Below are positions 8,996-17,380 of a stretch of 64,000 nt of DNA, piece by piece. The DNA comes from Arthrobacter sp. Y-9 (GTDB lineage Bacteria > Actinomycetota > Actinomycetes > Actinomycetales > Micrococcaceae). Below the pieces are notes generated by a model. The model was not told the DNA's origin, searched no databases, and saw only the letters and a list, made by a program, of their open reading frames with translations. Both the position numbers and the translations under genes were made by a program. Where the stretch lies: NCBI RefSeq assembly GCF_029690065.1, contig NZ_CP121463.1, forward strand, positions 1,984,001 through 2,048,000. The letters are read 5' to 3'. Numbering within the stretch: the stretch's first letter is position 1; each line of letters starts with the position of its first letter.

Positions 8996-9018
8996 CCGCG
9001 GCTGGGCCGCACACCACG

Positions 9019-9050
9019 AAGGGCCGGTCACCGAGAGGTGACCGGCCCTT
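9019..9050. terminator. Perfect hairpin terminator between convergent operons
   Basis: 14-bp arms AAGGGCCGGTCACC and GGTGACCGGCCCTT around a GAGA tetraloop, extended to CGAA/TTCG on the flanks. It stands between the ThuA-like gene and the convergent GntP gene. Confidence 0.85.
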
Positions 9051-9137
9051 CGCCGTCGTCGTCGTCGGGAAGTCCCGGGACGAGTCCGCCGGGGAGGCGC
9101 TGTGCCCTGAAGGAGTTGTGCCCTGAAGAGAGCTCCG

Positions 9138-10532
9138 TCAGGACACGAACACCCACAGGAGGCTCGCCATGCCGAAGCCGACCACCGAGAGCACGGTCTC
9201 CAGCACGGTCCAGGTCTTCAGCGTGTCCTTGACGGACATGTTGAAGTACTTGGAGATGATCCAGAACCCGCCGTCGTTGACGTGGCTGGCGATGATGGAG
9301 CCGGACGAGATGGCCATGACCAGCAGGGCCAGCTGCGGCTGCGAGTACTGGCCGGAGGTCAGCGCCGGGGCGAGGATGCCGCCCGTGGTCACGATCGCCA
9401 CGGTCGCGGAGCCCTGGGCGATGCGCATGCCACAGGCGATCACATACGCGGACACGATGAGCGGCAGACCCGCCTCGGACAGCGAGGTGGCGACGGCCTT
9501 GCCCACGCCGGTGGCGGCGAGCACGGCGCCGAAGAACGCGCCGGAGCCGACGACCAGCAGGATCATGCCCACCGGGCGCAGCGAGGAGGAGCTGAGCTCG
9601 GACAGGTCCTTGGACGTCATGCCGTTGCGGATGCCCAGGAGCCACATCGCCAGCAGCACGGCGACCGTGAGCGCGATGGCCGGGTTGCCGAAGAAGATCA
9701 GCACGTCCCGGAAGCCTCCTGCCGGGAGGAACACGTTGCCGAAGGTCGCGCCCAGGATGAGGATCATGGGCAGGCCGATGGTCAGAGCGACGACGCCGAT
9801 GTGCGGCTCGCGCCCCTTGGCCTCCTCGGCTTCGGGCACGATCCGGTCCTCGGGGACGTTCACCATGACCCGCTTGCCGATCCAGGTGCCCCAGAGCATG
9901 CCGGAGACGAACCAGGCGGGGATGCCGCAGGCGAGGCCCATGATGATGATCCAGCCGAGTTCCACGTGGAAGAGGCCGGCCGCGGCCACCGGACCCGGGT
10001 GGGGCGGCAGGAACGCATGGGTCACGGAGAGACCGGCCAGGAGCGGCAGCGCGTAGAGCGCGAGCGACTTGCCGCCGCGGACCGCGGCCACGTAAACGAG
10101 CGGCGCCAGGACGAAGATGCCGATGTCGAAGAACACGGGGATGCCGAGCACGAAGCCCGTGATGCCCATGGCGAGCGGGGTGCCCTTCTCGCCGAACACC
10201 TTCACGAGCCGGCCGAGCAGCACTTCCGCACCGCCGGAGCGTTCCAGGATGGCGCCCAGGACCGTGCCCAGGCCGATGATCAGGGTGATGTGACCGAGGA
10301 TCCCGGCGAAGCCCTTTTCAATGAGGGCGTCGCTGCTCTTGATGGGTGACCCCACCAATTGCTCGACCGTCACACCGCCCACGAGGGCCACGAGCACGCC
10401 GGTGCCGACGAGGGCGATGAAGGGTTCGACCTTCACCTTGATGATGAGGAAAAGCAGGAGGGCGATGCCCACGCCTGCCAGCAGGAGCAATCCTGCTGTG
10501 TCGTGGCGCAGCCACGACAGGAATCCATCCAT
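9138..10532 (-). CDS. GntP family permease (gluconate/sugar-acid:H+ symporter)
   Basis: A 464-aa polytopic membrane protein of the Gnt family with about 12 hydrophobic segments. The segment FLPPHPGPVAAAG (about residues 174-186) is the family hallmark. The start is supported by AAAGGAGAG before the ATG. It is the last gene of a minus-strand operon with KDPG aldolase, an N-acyl deacylase and a PLP enzyme. GntP proteins carry gluconate and related acids; here an aminosugar acid such as N-acetylglucosaminate is the most economical guess. A D-amino-acid derivative is the alternative. Confidence 0.9.
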   Translation of the reverse strand: MDGFLSWLRHDTAGLLLLAGVGIALLLFLIIKVKVEPFIALVGTGVLVALVGGVTVEQLVGSPIKSSDALIEKGFAGILGHITLIIGLGTVLGAILERSGGAEVLLGRLVKVFGEKGTPLAMGITGFVLGIPVFFDIGIFVLAPLVYVAAVRGGKSLALYALPLLAGLSVTHAFLPPHPGPVAAAGLFHVELGWIIIMGLACGIPAWFVSGMLWGTWIGKRVMVNVPEDRIVPEAEEAKGREPHIGVVALTIGLPMILILGATFGNVFLPAGGFRDVLIFFGNPAIALTVAVLLAMWLLGIRNGMTSKDLSELSSSSLRPVGMILLVVGSGAFFGAVLAATGVGKAVATSLSEAGLPLIVSAYVIACGMRIAQGSATVAIVTTGGILAPALTSGQYSQPQLALLVMAISSGSIIASHVNDGGFWIISKYFNMSVKDTLKTWTVLETVLSVVGFGMASLLWVFVS

Positions 10533-10633
10533 GTTCTCTCCTTTGAGCTGATCGCCGCCGGGGTCCGGGGCGCGGATGATCTATTGGGGGGTCAGGGTGA
10601 TGTCAGGGGGACGGAGTTTCAGAGCCCGGTATC

Positions 10634-11266
10634 TCAGAGGGCCTGGACGAATGCCTTGGCGCGAGCGGCGATGTCGTCCCAGTCCCCGGCATCGACGGCG
10701 GCGGGCGGCACCACGGAGGTTCCGCAGCAGACGGCCAGCGCGCCGGCGTCGAGGTACCCGCGGGCGTTCCCGGCGTCCACGCCGCCGGACGGCAGAAGCT
10801 TGATCCCGGGGAACGGTCCCTGCAGGTCCTTCAGGTACTGGGGGCCGAGCTGGCGGGCCGGGAAGATCTTCACGATCTCCGAGCCGAGGTCCAGGGCCGT
10901 GGCCACTTCGGTGGGTGTCATGGCGCCCAGGCTGATGGGCACCCCGGCCTCCCGCGCGACGGCGGCCACGTCCGGACGCAGGCCCGGCGTGACGAGGAAC
11001 TGAGCGCCGGCGTCGATGGCCTCGCGCGCCTGCGCTGCGGTCATCACGGTGCCCACGCCGACGACGGCGCCGTGGTCGCCCGCGGTCTCGGCGGCACGGC
11101 GGAGGTGCCGGGTGACGTCCGGGGTGGTGAAGGTCAGTTCCAAGGTGCGGATGCCGCCCTTGGCCAGGGCTTCCGCGAGGCGCGCGGCGTCCGGGATGGC
11201 CTTGGCACGGACCACGGCCAGGGTGCGGTCCTCCGCGAGAATCCGTTCGAGCTCCGAGTTGTTCAT
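10634..11266 (-). CDS. eda: 2-dehydro-3-deoxy-6-phosphogluconate aldolase
   Basis: A 210-aa class I aldolase cleaving KDPG to pyruvate and glyceraldehyde-3-phosphate (Entner-Doudoroff). E43 lies in TLELTFTTP and the Schiff-base lysine K133 in EIVKIFPARQLGPQ; GTVMTA and LLPSGGV are family motifs. The length matches bacterial Eda. The ATG at 11266 overlaps the stop of the upstream deacylase (ATGA). Pairing with the divergent KDG kinase gives kinase plus aldolase for 2-keto-3-deoxygluconate. KDPGal aldolase is a possible alternative. Confidence 0.92.
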   Translation of the reverse strand: MNNSELERILAEDRTLAVVRAKAIPDAARLAEALAKGGIRTLELTFTTPDVTRHLRRAAETAGDHGAVVGVGTVMTAAQAREAIDAGAQFLVTPGLRPDVAAVAREAGVPISLGAMTPTEVATALDLGSEIVKIFPARQLGPQYLKDLQGPFPGIKLLPSGGVDAGNARGYLDAGALAVCCGTSVVPPAAVDAGDWDDIAARAKAFVQAL

Positions 11267-12924
11267 CGCTGTGCTGCTGTTCCTTCCGGGGTTCGGCGGA
11301 GCGCGCGGCCCGCGCGGGCTCCGGTGGGCCGGCCGCCGGCGATGGCCGCCGTGCCGTTGACGAAGACGTAGTGGATGCCTTCGGCAGCCTGACGCGGCTG
11401 CTCGAAGGTGGCGGTGTCCCGGACGGTCTCCGGATCGAAGAGCACCAGGTCCGCCGCGTAGCCCTCGCGGATCAGGCCCCGGCGGTCCAGCCGGAGCCGC
11501 GCCGCAGGCCGGCCGCTCAGGTGGTGCACGGTCTCCTCCAAGCTGAGCAGTCCGAGCTCCCGGCAGTAGTGGCCGAGGTAGCGGGGGAACGTGCCCCAGG
11601 CGCGCGGGTGGGGCTTGCCGCCCACCAGGAGCCCGTCGCTGCCGCCCGTGTGGGTACGGTGCACCATGATGGCGCGGACGTTCTCCTCGTGGCCGACGTG
11701 CTGGAGGATGCCCGTGCCACAGCGGTCCTCGAGCAGGATCCCGGCGAAGACGTCGAACGGCTCCCGGCCCTCCTCCTGCGCGATCTGTTCGATGGTGCGG
11801 CCCACGAAGCCGGCCAGCGCCTGATTCTGCACGCCGCTGATCTCCAGGGTGTCCCATTCGGCGACGACACCGTGGCAGCCGTCGGATCCGTAGATCTCCA
11901 CGTTCTCGCGGATCCTCGCGCGGGTCTCCGGATCACGCAGCCGGTCCAGCGTCGCGTCCGTGCCGCCCGCGGAGGCCCAGCTCGGCAGGATCGCGGACAG
12001 CGTCGTGGCGCCGGGGAGGTACGGGTACGTGTCCAGGGTGATGTCCACGCCGTCGTCGAGCGCCGCATCGATCACGGCGAGGAGTTCGCCCGCCCGGCCC
12101 TTGTTCTCCGCGAAGTTCATGGTGGCGTGGGAGAGGTGCAGGGCGCAGCCGGTGTCGCGGCTGAGGCCGATCATCTCGGCGTACGCGTCGAGCGCTCCCT
12201 TCCCGTACGAGCGGTGATGTGGAGCGTAGAAACCGCCCAGCTCACCCACTGTGCGGCACAGCGCGCCGAGTTCCTCGGTGGTCGCGTACATGCCCGGCGT
12301 GTAGGTCAGCCCGGAGGACATCCCGACGGCGCCCTCCTCCATCGCGGTCCGGACCACCTCACGCATGCGCGCGACATCGTCCGGGGTCGCCTCGCCCTCG
12401 TCGAAGCCCATGACGAGCGCCCGGACGGTGCCCTGGGGCACGAGGTAGGCGGCATTCGTGGCGATGCGGCCGCCGTCGGCGTCCGGCCGGTCCAGCCGGT
12501 CCAGGTACTCCCGCACGGACCGCCAGTCCCAGTCGAAGTCCTCGGGATTGTCGTTCCATCCGGCGATCTTCTGACGGACCCCGGCGAGCGTGGGATCATC
12601 CACCGGGGCATAAGACAGGCCGTCCTGGCCCAGGAGCTCCGTGGTGACACCCTGGCTGAGCTTGGCGTAGTGGTCCGGCGTGACCAGGAGCTGCAGATCC
12701 GAATGGGCGTGCATGTCGATGAACCCGGGGCTCAGGACCAGCCCGTCGCCCTCGATGATCTCGCAGCCGGGCTCCACGTGGCCACGAAGCTCACCGGGAC
12801 CGCCGATGCGGGCGATCACCTCGCCCTGGATCAGGACGTCCGCGGCCCGCCGAGGCTCGCCGGTGCCGTCCACGAGGGTGACGTTCGCGAAGAGGATCTG
12901 GGAATCGGTGTTCTGTGCAGACAT
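11263..12924 (-). CDS. N-acyl-D-amino-acid deacylase family amidohydrolase
   Basis: A 553-aa amidohydrolase of the D-aminoacylase branch. Zinc motif H72-A-H74 (FIDMHAHSD) is present, as are histidines in YAPHHRSY and LHLSHAT and a late THTGGSDG carrying the catalytic Asp. The position matching the metal-bridging Cys96 of D-aminoacylase (GNCG) is GQDG here, with D101 in place of Cys, so the metal site differs. The second ATG (12924) is preferred over 12927 for its 5-bp spacing to AGGAG. In this operon it probably removes an N-acyl (acetyl) group from an aminosugar acid or D-amino acid. Confidence 0.85.
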   Translation of the reverse strand: MSAQNTDSQILFANVTLVDGTGEPRRAADVLIQGEVIARIGGPGELRGHVEPGCEIIEGDGLVLSPGFIDMHAHSDLQLLVTPDHYAKLSQGVTTELLGQDGLSYAPVDDPTLAGVRQKIAGWNDNPEDFDWDWRSVREYLDRLDRPDADGGRIATNAAYLVPQGTVRALVMGFDEGEATPDDVARMREVVRTAMEEGAVGMSSGLTYTPGMYATTEELGALCRTVGELGGFYAPHHRSYGKGALDAYAEMIGLSRDTGCALHLSHATMNFAENKGRAGELLAVIDAALDDGVDITLDTYPYLPGATTLSAILPSWASAGGTDATLDRLRDPETRARIRENVEIYGSDGCHGVVAEWDTLEISGVQNQALAGFVGRTIEQIAQEEGREPFDVFAGILLEDRCGTGILQHVGHEENVRAIMVHRTHTGGSDGLLVGGKPHPRAWGTFPRYLGHYCRELGLLSLEETVHHLSGRPAARLRLDRRGLIREGYAADLVLFDPETVRDTATFEQPRQAAEGIHYVFVNGTAAIAGGRPTGARAGRALRRTPEGTAAQR

Positions 12925-12932
12925 CATCGCTC

Positions 12933-14267
12933 CTAGAAGAAGGTCCGCACGGCGCCGACCACGGCGGGCGCGGCGGCGTCCCGGGTGGAATCGAGCACGG
13001 GGATCACGGTCCACTTGTCCAGGGCCGTGCACGGGTGGGAGAGGCCCAGGCGGATCACGTCTCCGGGCTTGAGATCCGCCGTTTCGGGGAACCGCAGGAA
13101 GGCGTGCTGGTCGTTGACGGCCGTGATCTCGGCGCCGACCAGGGGCACACCCGGCTCACCGAGGCCGGGGCTCAGGAACTGCGGGACGGGAAGACCCTCA
13201 TCGAAGGGCAGATCACGCTTGCCGCCTTCGAGGATGGCGAGGCCCGGCTCAGGCTGGGACACCACGCGCACCCAGGCATGCATGGCGGACCGGAACGACT
13301 CCGGTCCGTCCGGATCCTGGCGGGAGAACGGTGAGATGCCACGGTAGAAACCGTCGTCGTGGACGATGTAGGCGCCGCTGCGGATCACCACGTCCACCCG
13401 CGGCGTGCCGTTTTCACCGCTCGTGCGGACCGGCCCGAGCACGTCCACGACGTCGTCGAAGTAGGCGCTGCCTCCCGCGGTGACCAACAGCTCGTCCGCG
13501 TCGTAGTGCCCTTCGGCCAGCAGCGCTTCGTGCAGCGCGACGACGTCGGCGAGGTAGCCGCGCACGGCGGCCAGGCCGGCGTCGTCCGCCGTATGGGCGA
13601 GCGCGCCTTCGTAGCCTCCCACGCCGACCAGTCGGAGGCGTGGCGACGCGTGCACCGCGCGGGCGATGGCCAGGGCCTCCTCGTGGCTGCGGGCTCCGGT
13701 CCGGCCGCCGTGGCCACCGCGTTCGACGATGACGTCCAGGGTTCCGTTCCCGGCGAGGCCCTCCCCGGCCAGCTCGCGGTCCAGCTGGGCGACAGTGTCC
13801 GGCGAGTCCACCCACGAGACGATCCGGGCGCCGTCGGCGGCCTGCTCCGCGGCCCAGCGGATCGCCTGCGGGTCGGTGAGGCTGTTGGCGAGCATGAGGC
13901 GGGTGAACCCGAAGTGGCGGGCCACCCGGAGCTGCGCGGCGTTGGCGAGCGTGATGCCCCAGGCGCCCAGGTCCATCTGCCGTGCCCACAGCTCGGGCGA
14001 CATGGTGGTCTTCCCATGCGGGGCGAGCAGAATGCCGCGTTCCTCGCACCACGCGGCGAGCAGCCGGGCATTGAAGTCGAGGGCATCGCGGTCGAGGGTG
14101 AGCAGCGGGGTCTGGAGGCGGTCGAGTCCGCGGCCTCCGAAGTCGGCGAGGCGGAGACCGTGCAGGGCCGCAGGCACGGCCTTGTGCCGGAAATCGAGGA
14201 TCTCCTCCCCCAGGCTCCGGACCCGGTCCGGGTCGTACGTGGTCTCGCTCACTGTGCACCTCGTCAT
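12933..14267 (-). CDS. DSD1-type PLP enzyme (D-amino acid / D-glucosaminate dehydratase-like)
   Basis: A 444-aa fold-type III PLP protein related to D-serine dehydratase (DSD1) and D-threonine aldolase. The PLP lysine is K86 in LLAPHGKTTMSP. A C-terminal H411-P-C413 pair in LGLSHPCTALDKW matches the zinc-binding His/Cys of DSD1 proteins. ATG 14267 has AGGGGG upstream; a GTG at 14252 after GAGG is an alternative. First gene of the minus operon. Known D-glucosaminate dehydratase makes 2-keto-3-deoxygluconate plus ammonia, and the neighbouring KDG kinase and KDPG aldolase support that reaction over simple D-amino acid deamination. Confidence 0.85.
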   Translation of the reverse strand: MTRCTVSETTYDPDRVRSLGEEILDFRHKAVPAALHGLRLADFGGRGLDRLQTPLLTLDRDALDFNARLLAAWCEERGILLAPHGKTTMSPELWARQMDLGAWGITLANAAQLRVARHFGFTRLMLANSLTDPQAIRWAAEQAADGARIVSWVDSPDTVAQLDRELAGEGLAGNGTLDVIVERGGHGGRTGARSHEEALAIARAVHASPRLRLVGVGGYEGALAHTADDAGLAAVRGYLADVVALHEALLAEGHYDADELLVTAGGSAYFDDVVDVLGPVRTSGENGTPRVDVVIRSGAYIVHDDGFYRGISPFSRQDPDGPESFRSAMHAWVRVVSQPEPGLAILEGGKRDLPFDEGLPVPQFLSPGLGEPGVPLVGAEITAVNDQHAFLRFPETADLKPGDVIRLGLSHPCTALDKWTVIPVLDSTRDAAAPAVVGAVRTFF

Positions 14268-14323
14268 CGTGGTCGCCCCCTGGCCCTCACGGTGTGAGGA
14301 AGCCGAAGAGTCTTGCGTTGCGT

Positions 14324-14347
14324 ATTTTGCAATCGGTATTGCAAAAT
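14324..14347. promoter_or_regulatory. Perfect palindromic operator, probably for the IclR regulator
   Basis: Arms ATTTTGCAAT (14324-14333) and ATTGCAAAAT (14338-14347) are exact complements around CGGT. It is the only strong symmetry in the divergent intergenic region. The right arm includes the -35 of the plus-strand promoter. Confidence 0.7.
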
Positions 14348-14368
14348 GTCTGCCTTCATGTTTAGCAT
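14339..14368 (+). promoter_or_regulatory. Promoter of the kinase-IclR-RidA operon
   Basis: -35 TTGCAA (14339-14344), 18-bp spacer, -10 TAGCAT (14363-14368, TANNNT). It overlaps the palindrome, so bound regulator would compete with polymerase. Confidence 0.5.
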
Positions 14369-14434
14369 TGAGCCGGGGCCGCGTCAACGGATGCGGCCGG
14401 AATCGTGTGAGCAGACCGTCGCAAAGGAGCCGAG

Positions 14435-15430
14435 ATGCCACGAGCCATCTGCCTGGGAGAGACCATGGCGATGCTGACCCCGGGCGGCAACGGGAATCTG
14501 GAGACCGCGGACACGCTGCATCTCGGGGTGGGCGGTGCGGAGTCGAATGTCGCGCTGGGCCTCGCGGCGATGGGGCTGGATACGGCCTGGATCAGCCGGG
14601 TCGGCGACGACGGCTTCGGACGGCGCATCCTGCGCGAACTCGAGCGGCACCGCGTGCGGACCGACGGCGTCCAGCTCGACCCCGAACGCCGCACGGGCCT
14701 CTACGTCAAGGTTCCCGGCGACGCCGGCACCGGCTCGGCGATGCTGTACTACCGCAGCGGCTCAGCGGCGTCGGCGATGGACCCGAGCCTGCTGGAGGAT
14801 CCCGCCGTCGCGGCCCTGCTCGACGGCGCCGACCTCATCCACCTGAGCGGCATCACCGCCGCTCTCGGAGACTCGTGCCGCGACCTGCTGCTGGCCTTGC
14901 TCTCCCGGCCCCGCGACCGGCAGCTGATCAGCTTCGACGTCAACTGGCGCCCCGCCCTGTGGGAGGGCCGCGACCCGTCGGTCCTCCGCCGCCTGGCCAA
15001 TCTGGCGGACATCGTCCTCATGGGCAAGGACGAGGCTCTGCTCGCCTTCGGCACCCAGGACGAACGGGAACTCAGGGCCCTCCTCCCCGACCCGGCGGTG
15101 CTGGTCCTCAAGAACGAGGCGATCAGCGCGATCGCCCTGGGGCACGACGGCGAACGCTGGGAAGTCCCGGCGCTCCACGTCGAGGTGGTGGAGCCGGTGG
15201 GTGCCGGCGACTCCTTCGCCGCCGGCTACCTGAGCGGCGTGGTGTCCGGACTGGAACAGCCACTGAGCCTGCGCCGCGGACATGTCGCCGCCGCCTGCAC
15301 CCTCACGGTCCACGGCGACCGGGGGCCGCTTCCGGACGACGAGGATCTCGACCGCATCCTGCGCTGCCCCGAGGGCGAGTGGGACGCCATCACCGTGGCT
15401 CACGGCCGGTTCCTGGTGGGACAGTCATGA
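14435..15430 (+). CDS. kdgK: PfkB family carbohydrate kinase, probable 2-keto-3-deoxygluconate kinase
   Basis: A 331-aa ribokinase/PfkB-family kinase. GVGGAESNVALGLAAMG near residue 30 is the N-terminal PfkB signature. The C-terminal signature GAGDSFAAGY places the catalytic base at D259. The start has AAAGGAG 6 bp upstream. Opposite a KDPG aldolase, the likely reaction is ATP plus 2-keto-3-deoxygluconate to KDPG. It overlaps the downstream regulator by ATGA. The substrate is inferred from neighbours, not from a diagnostic residue. Confidence 0.85.
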   Translation: MPRAICLGETMAMLTPGGNGNLETADTLHLGVGGAESNVALGLAAMGLDTAWISRVGDDGFGRRILRELERHRVRTDGVQLDPERRTGLYVKVPGDAGTGSAMLYYRSGSAASAMDPSLLEDPAVAALLDGADLIHLSGITAALGDSCRDLLLALLSRPRDRQLISFDVNWRPALWEGRDPSVLRRLANLADIVLMGKDEALLAFGTQDERELRALLPDPAVLVLKNEAISAIALGHDGERWEVPALHVEVVEPVGAGDSFAAGYLSGVVSGLEQPLSLRRGHVAAACTLTVHGDRGPLPDDEDLDRILRCPEGEWDAITVAHGRFLVGQS

Positions 15431-16173
15431 GCCAGAGTCTGGTGCGCGCGCTGGATCTGCTGTCCGCGCTGGCCGCCGGCCCCGCCACCCTCGACGAACT
15501 CGCGTCCACGGCCGACGTTCACAAGACCACCGTGATGCGACTGCTGCACAGCCTGGAGGACCGGAGGTTCGTGGTCCGGGACGCCCAGCAGCGCTACCGC
15601 CTCGGCTCGAAGCTTTTCGAACTCTCCAGCCTGGCCCTGGAGCAGCGGGACATCCGCAGTTCCGCCCACCCCTACTTGGCGAAGCTCAACGAGGCCACCG
15701 GGCACACCATCCACCTCGCCGCTCCCGAGGGGCAGGACATCGTCTACATCGACAAGCTCGAGTCCCGGCATCCGGTGCGCATGTACTCCCGGATCGGCCT
15801 GACCGCCGCGCTGCACGCCGCCGCGGTGTCCAAGGTGATCTTCGCGGACCTGCCCCTCGAGCAGCGGAAGACCCTGGCCGACAGCCTCGAGTACCGCCGG
15901 TACACGGACAACACCATCACGGGCCCGGACGCTTTCCTGCGCGAGCTGGAGCAGGTGGCGGGCCAGGGCTGGGCGCTCGACGGCGAAGAGTTCGAGGAGT
16001 TCGTGCACTGTGTCGCAGCGCCCATCCGGGATGCGAGCGGCCGGGTGGTCGCGGCCGTCTCCTGCTCGGTTCCCACCGTCATGCTCGACCGCGAAGGCCT
16101 CCTGGGCCTGCTGCCCGCACTCCGGGAATGCACCGACGCCGTGTCGGCCGAGCTCGGCTACACGAAGCGGTGA
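15427..16173 (+). CDS. IclR family transcriptional regulator
   Basis: A 248-aa IclR-type regulator. Winged HTH at residues 1-60 (LDELASTADVHKTTVMRLLHSLEDR), then the GAF-like effector domain with a CSVPTVMLDRE stretch near the C-terminus. Start fixed by the ATGA overlap with the kinase gene. It probably controls both halves of the divergent locus through the palindrome at 14324-14347; IclR homologues often respond to keto-sugar acids (KdgR-like). Confidence 0.9.
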   Translation: MSQSLVRALDLLSALAAGPATLDELASTADVHKTTVMRLLHSLEDRRFVVRDAQQRYRLGSKLFELSSLALEQRDIRSSAHPYLAKLNEATGHTIHLAAPEGQDIVYIDKLESRHPVRMYSRIGLTAALHAAAVSKVIFADLPLEQRKTLADSLEYRRYTDNTITGPDAFLRELEQVAGQGWALDGEEFEEFVHCVAAPIRDASGRVVAAVSCSVPTVMLDREGLLGLLPALRECTDAVSAELGYTKR

Positions 16174-16268
16174 CCACTCCACGGCCGGTCTGACCGGCCT
16201 CCACCAGCTCTTTCTTCCATCAGCACTTCCCTCAGCATCACATCAGATCAGCATCGAAAGGAATCACC

Positions 16269-16673
16269 ATGAGCTCCAAGGAAATCGTCTTCACGGAGAA
16301 CGCACCGGCACCGGCCCACACCTTCTCCCAGGGGGTGAAGAAGGGCGGCCTGTTCCAGGTCTCCGGCCAGGGCCCGATGGATCCCGAGACCAACCAGTAC
16401 ATCGGCGACGGCGATGTCCGCGTCCAGACCCGTCGCACCCTGGAGAACGTCAAGGCCATCCTCGAGGCCGGCGGCTCCTCCGTGGAGGACGTCGTGATGT
16501 TCCGCGTGTACCTGACCACCCGCGACGACTTCTCCGCCATGAACGAGGTCTACGGCGAGTTCATCCAGGAGAACGTCCCGAGCGGCCAGCTTCCCAGCCG
16601 CACCACCGTGTTCGTGGACCTGCCCCACGAGGTCATGCTGGTCGAGATCGACGCCCTCGCCGTCACGGCCTGA
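16269..16673 (+). CDS. RidA family protein (YjgF/YER057c/UK114)
   Basis: A 134-aa RidA-like protein. It contains the family's SRTTVFVDLPHEVMLVEID block, whose Arg binds the substrate carboxylate. RidA proteins speed hydrolysis of enamine/imine intermediates released by PLP dehydratases. Its place beside a PLP dehydratase supports a dehydration-deamination step in this locus. AAAGGA lies upstream of the ATG. A small 7-bp inverted repeat (GGCCGGT/ACCGGCC, 16183-16199) lies between iclR and this gene and could lower or separate its expression. Confidence 0.9.
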   Translation: MSSKEIVFTENAPAPAHTFSQGVKKGGLFQVSGQGPMDPETNQYIGDGDVRVQTRRTLENVKAILEAGGSSVEDVVMFRVYLTTRDDFSAMNEVYGEFIQENVPSGQLPSRTTVFVDLPHEVMLVEIDALAVTA

Positions 16674-16726
16674 GCACGACGAACGCCGTCCGGCGCCTGA
16701 TCCCTCAGGCGAACCGCCGGGCAGCA

Positions 16727-16762
16727 CGAAGGCCCGGAGCGGACAACCGCTCCGGGCCTTCG
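16727..16762. terminator. Strong hairpin terminator
   Basis: CGAAGGCCCGGAGCGG and CCGCTCCGGGCCTTCG form a perfect 16-bp stem around ACAA, between RidA and the convergent Lrp-type gene. Confidence 0.85.
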
Positions 16763-16808
16763 GCATCCCCTGACGCGCGTCAGCGCTGGATCGTTCAGCC
16801 GCGGGTCC

Positions 16809-17291
16809 TCAGCCCTCGGCCGCCCGGCGTTCCAGCAGCGCGCGGGTGCGGAACGGCATGGTCGCCTCGAGCGACACCGCCGTGCTCGACCGGACGACTC
16901 CCGGCACCGCGACCATCGCCTGCGTGACCCGGTTCAGATCCGAGGTGTCCCGCGCCACCACCTTGACCAGGAAGTCCGCGTCGCCGGTCGTCTTGTGGAT
17001 CTCCACCACCTCGGGGATCTCCTGGACGCTCCGCACCGCCGTCGCGCTGTCCGCCTGAGCGATCGCGAGGGAGACGAAGGCGACCAGACCGTAGCCGAGG
17101 GCGGACGGCGGCACCCGCTGGGTGAAGCCGAGCAGGAGCCCCTGGCGGTTCATCCGCTGCACCCGGGCGTGCACCGTATTGCGGGAAACCCCCACCAGCT
17201 GAGCGAGCCGCAGCACGGAAGCACCCGGCTCCTCGTCCTGGGCGAGCAGGATGCGGGCGTCGAGCGCGTCCAGTCCGTGAGGGTCATTCAT
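16809..17291 (-). CDS. Lrp/AsnC family transcriptional regulator
   Basis: A 160-aa Lrp/AsnC protein. N-terminal HTH (DALDARILLAQDEEPGASV, then LAQLVGVSRNTVHARVQRM), followed by a RAM ligand-binding domain with VVEIHKTTGDADFLVKVVA. AAGGAG precedes the ATG. It is divergent from the YitT-like membrane protein (90 bp or 117 bp between starts), which it probably regulates. The amino acid effector is unknown. Confidence 0.92.
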   Translation of the reverse strand: MNDPHGLDALDARILLAQDEEPGASVLRLAQLVGVSRNTVHARVQRMNRQGLLLGFTQRVPPSALGYGLVAFVSLAIAQADSATAVRSVQEIPEVVEIHKTTGDADFLVKVVARDTSDLNRVTQAMVAVPGVVRSSTAVSLEATMPFRTRALLERRAAEG

Positions 17292-17380
17292 CGTGGATCA
17301 CTCCTTCTCTTGTCAGAATTGCAGGTGTTTCGGTTATTTTCTAGGCATCCATCCCAGCAAAAGGGACCGAGCTTGCGCGG

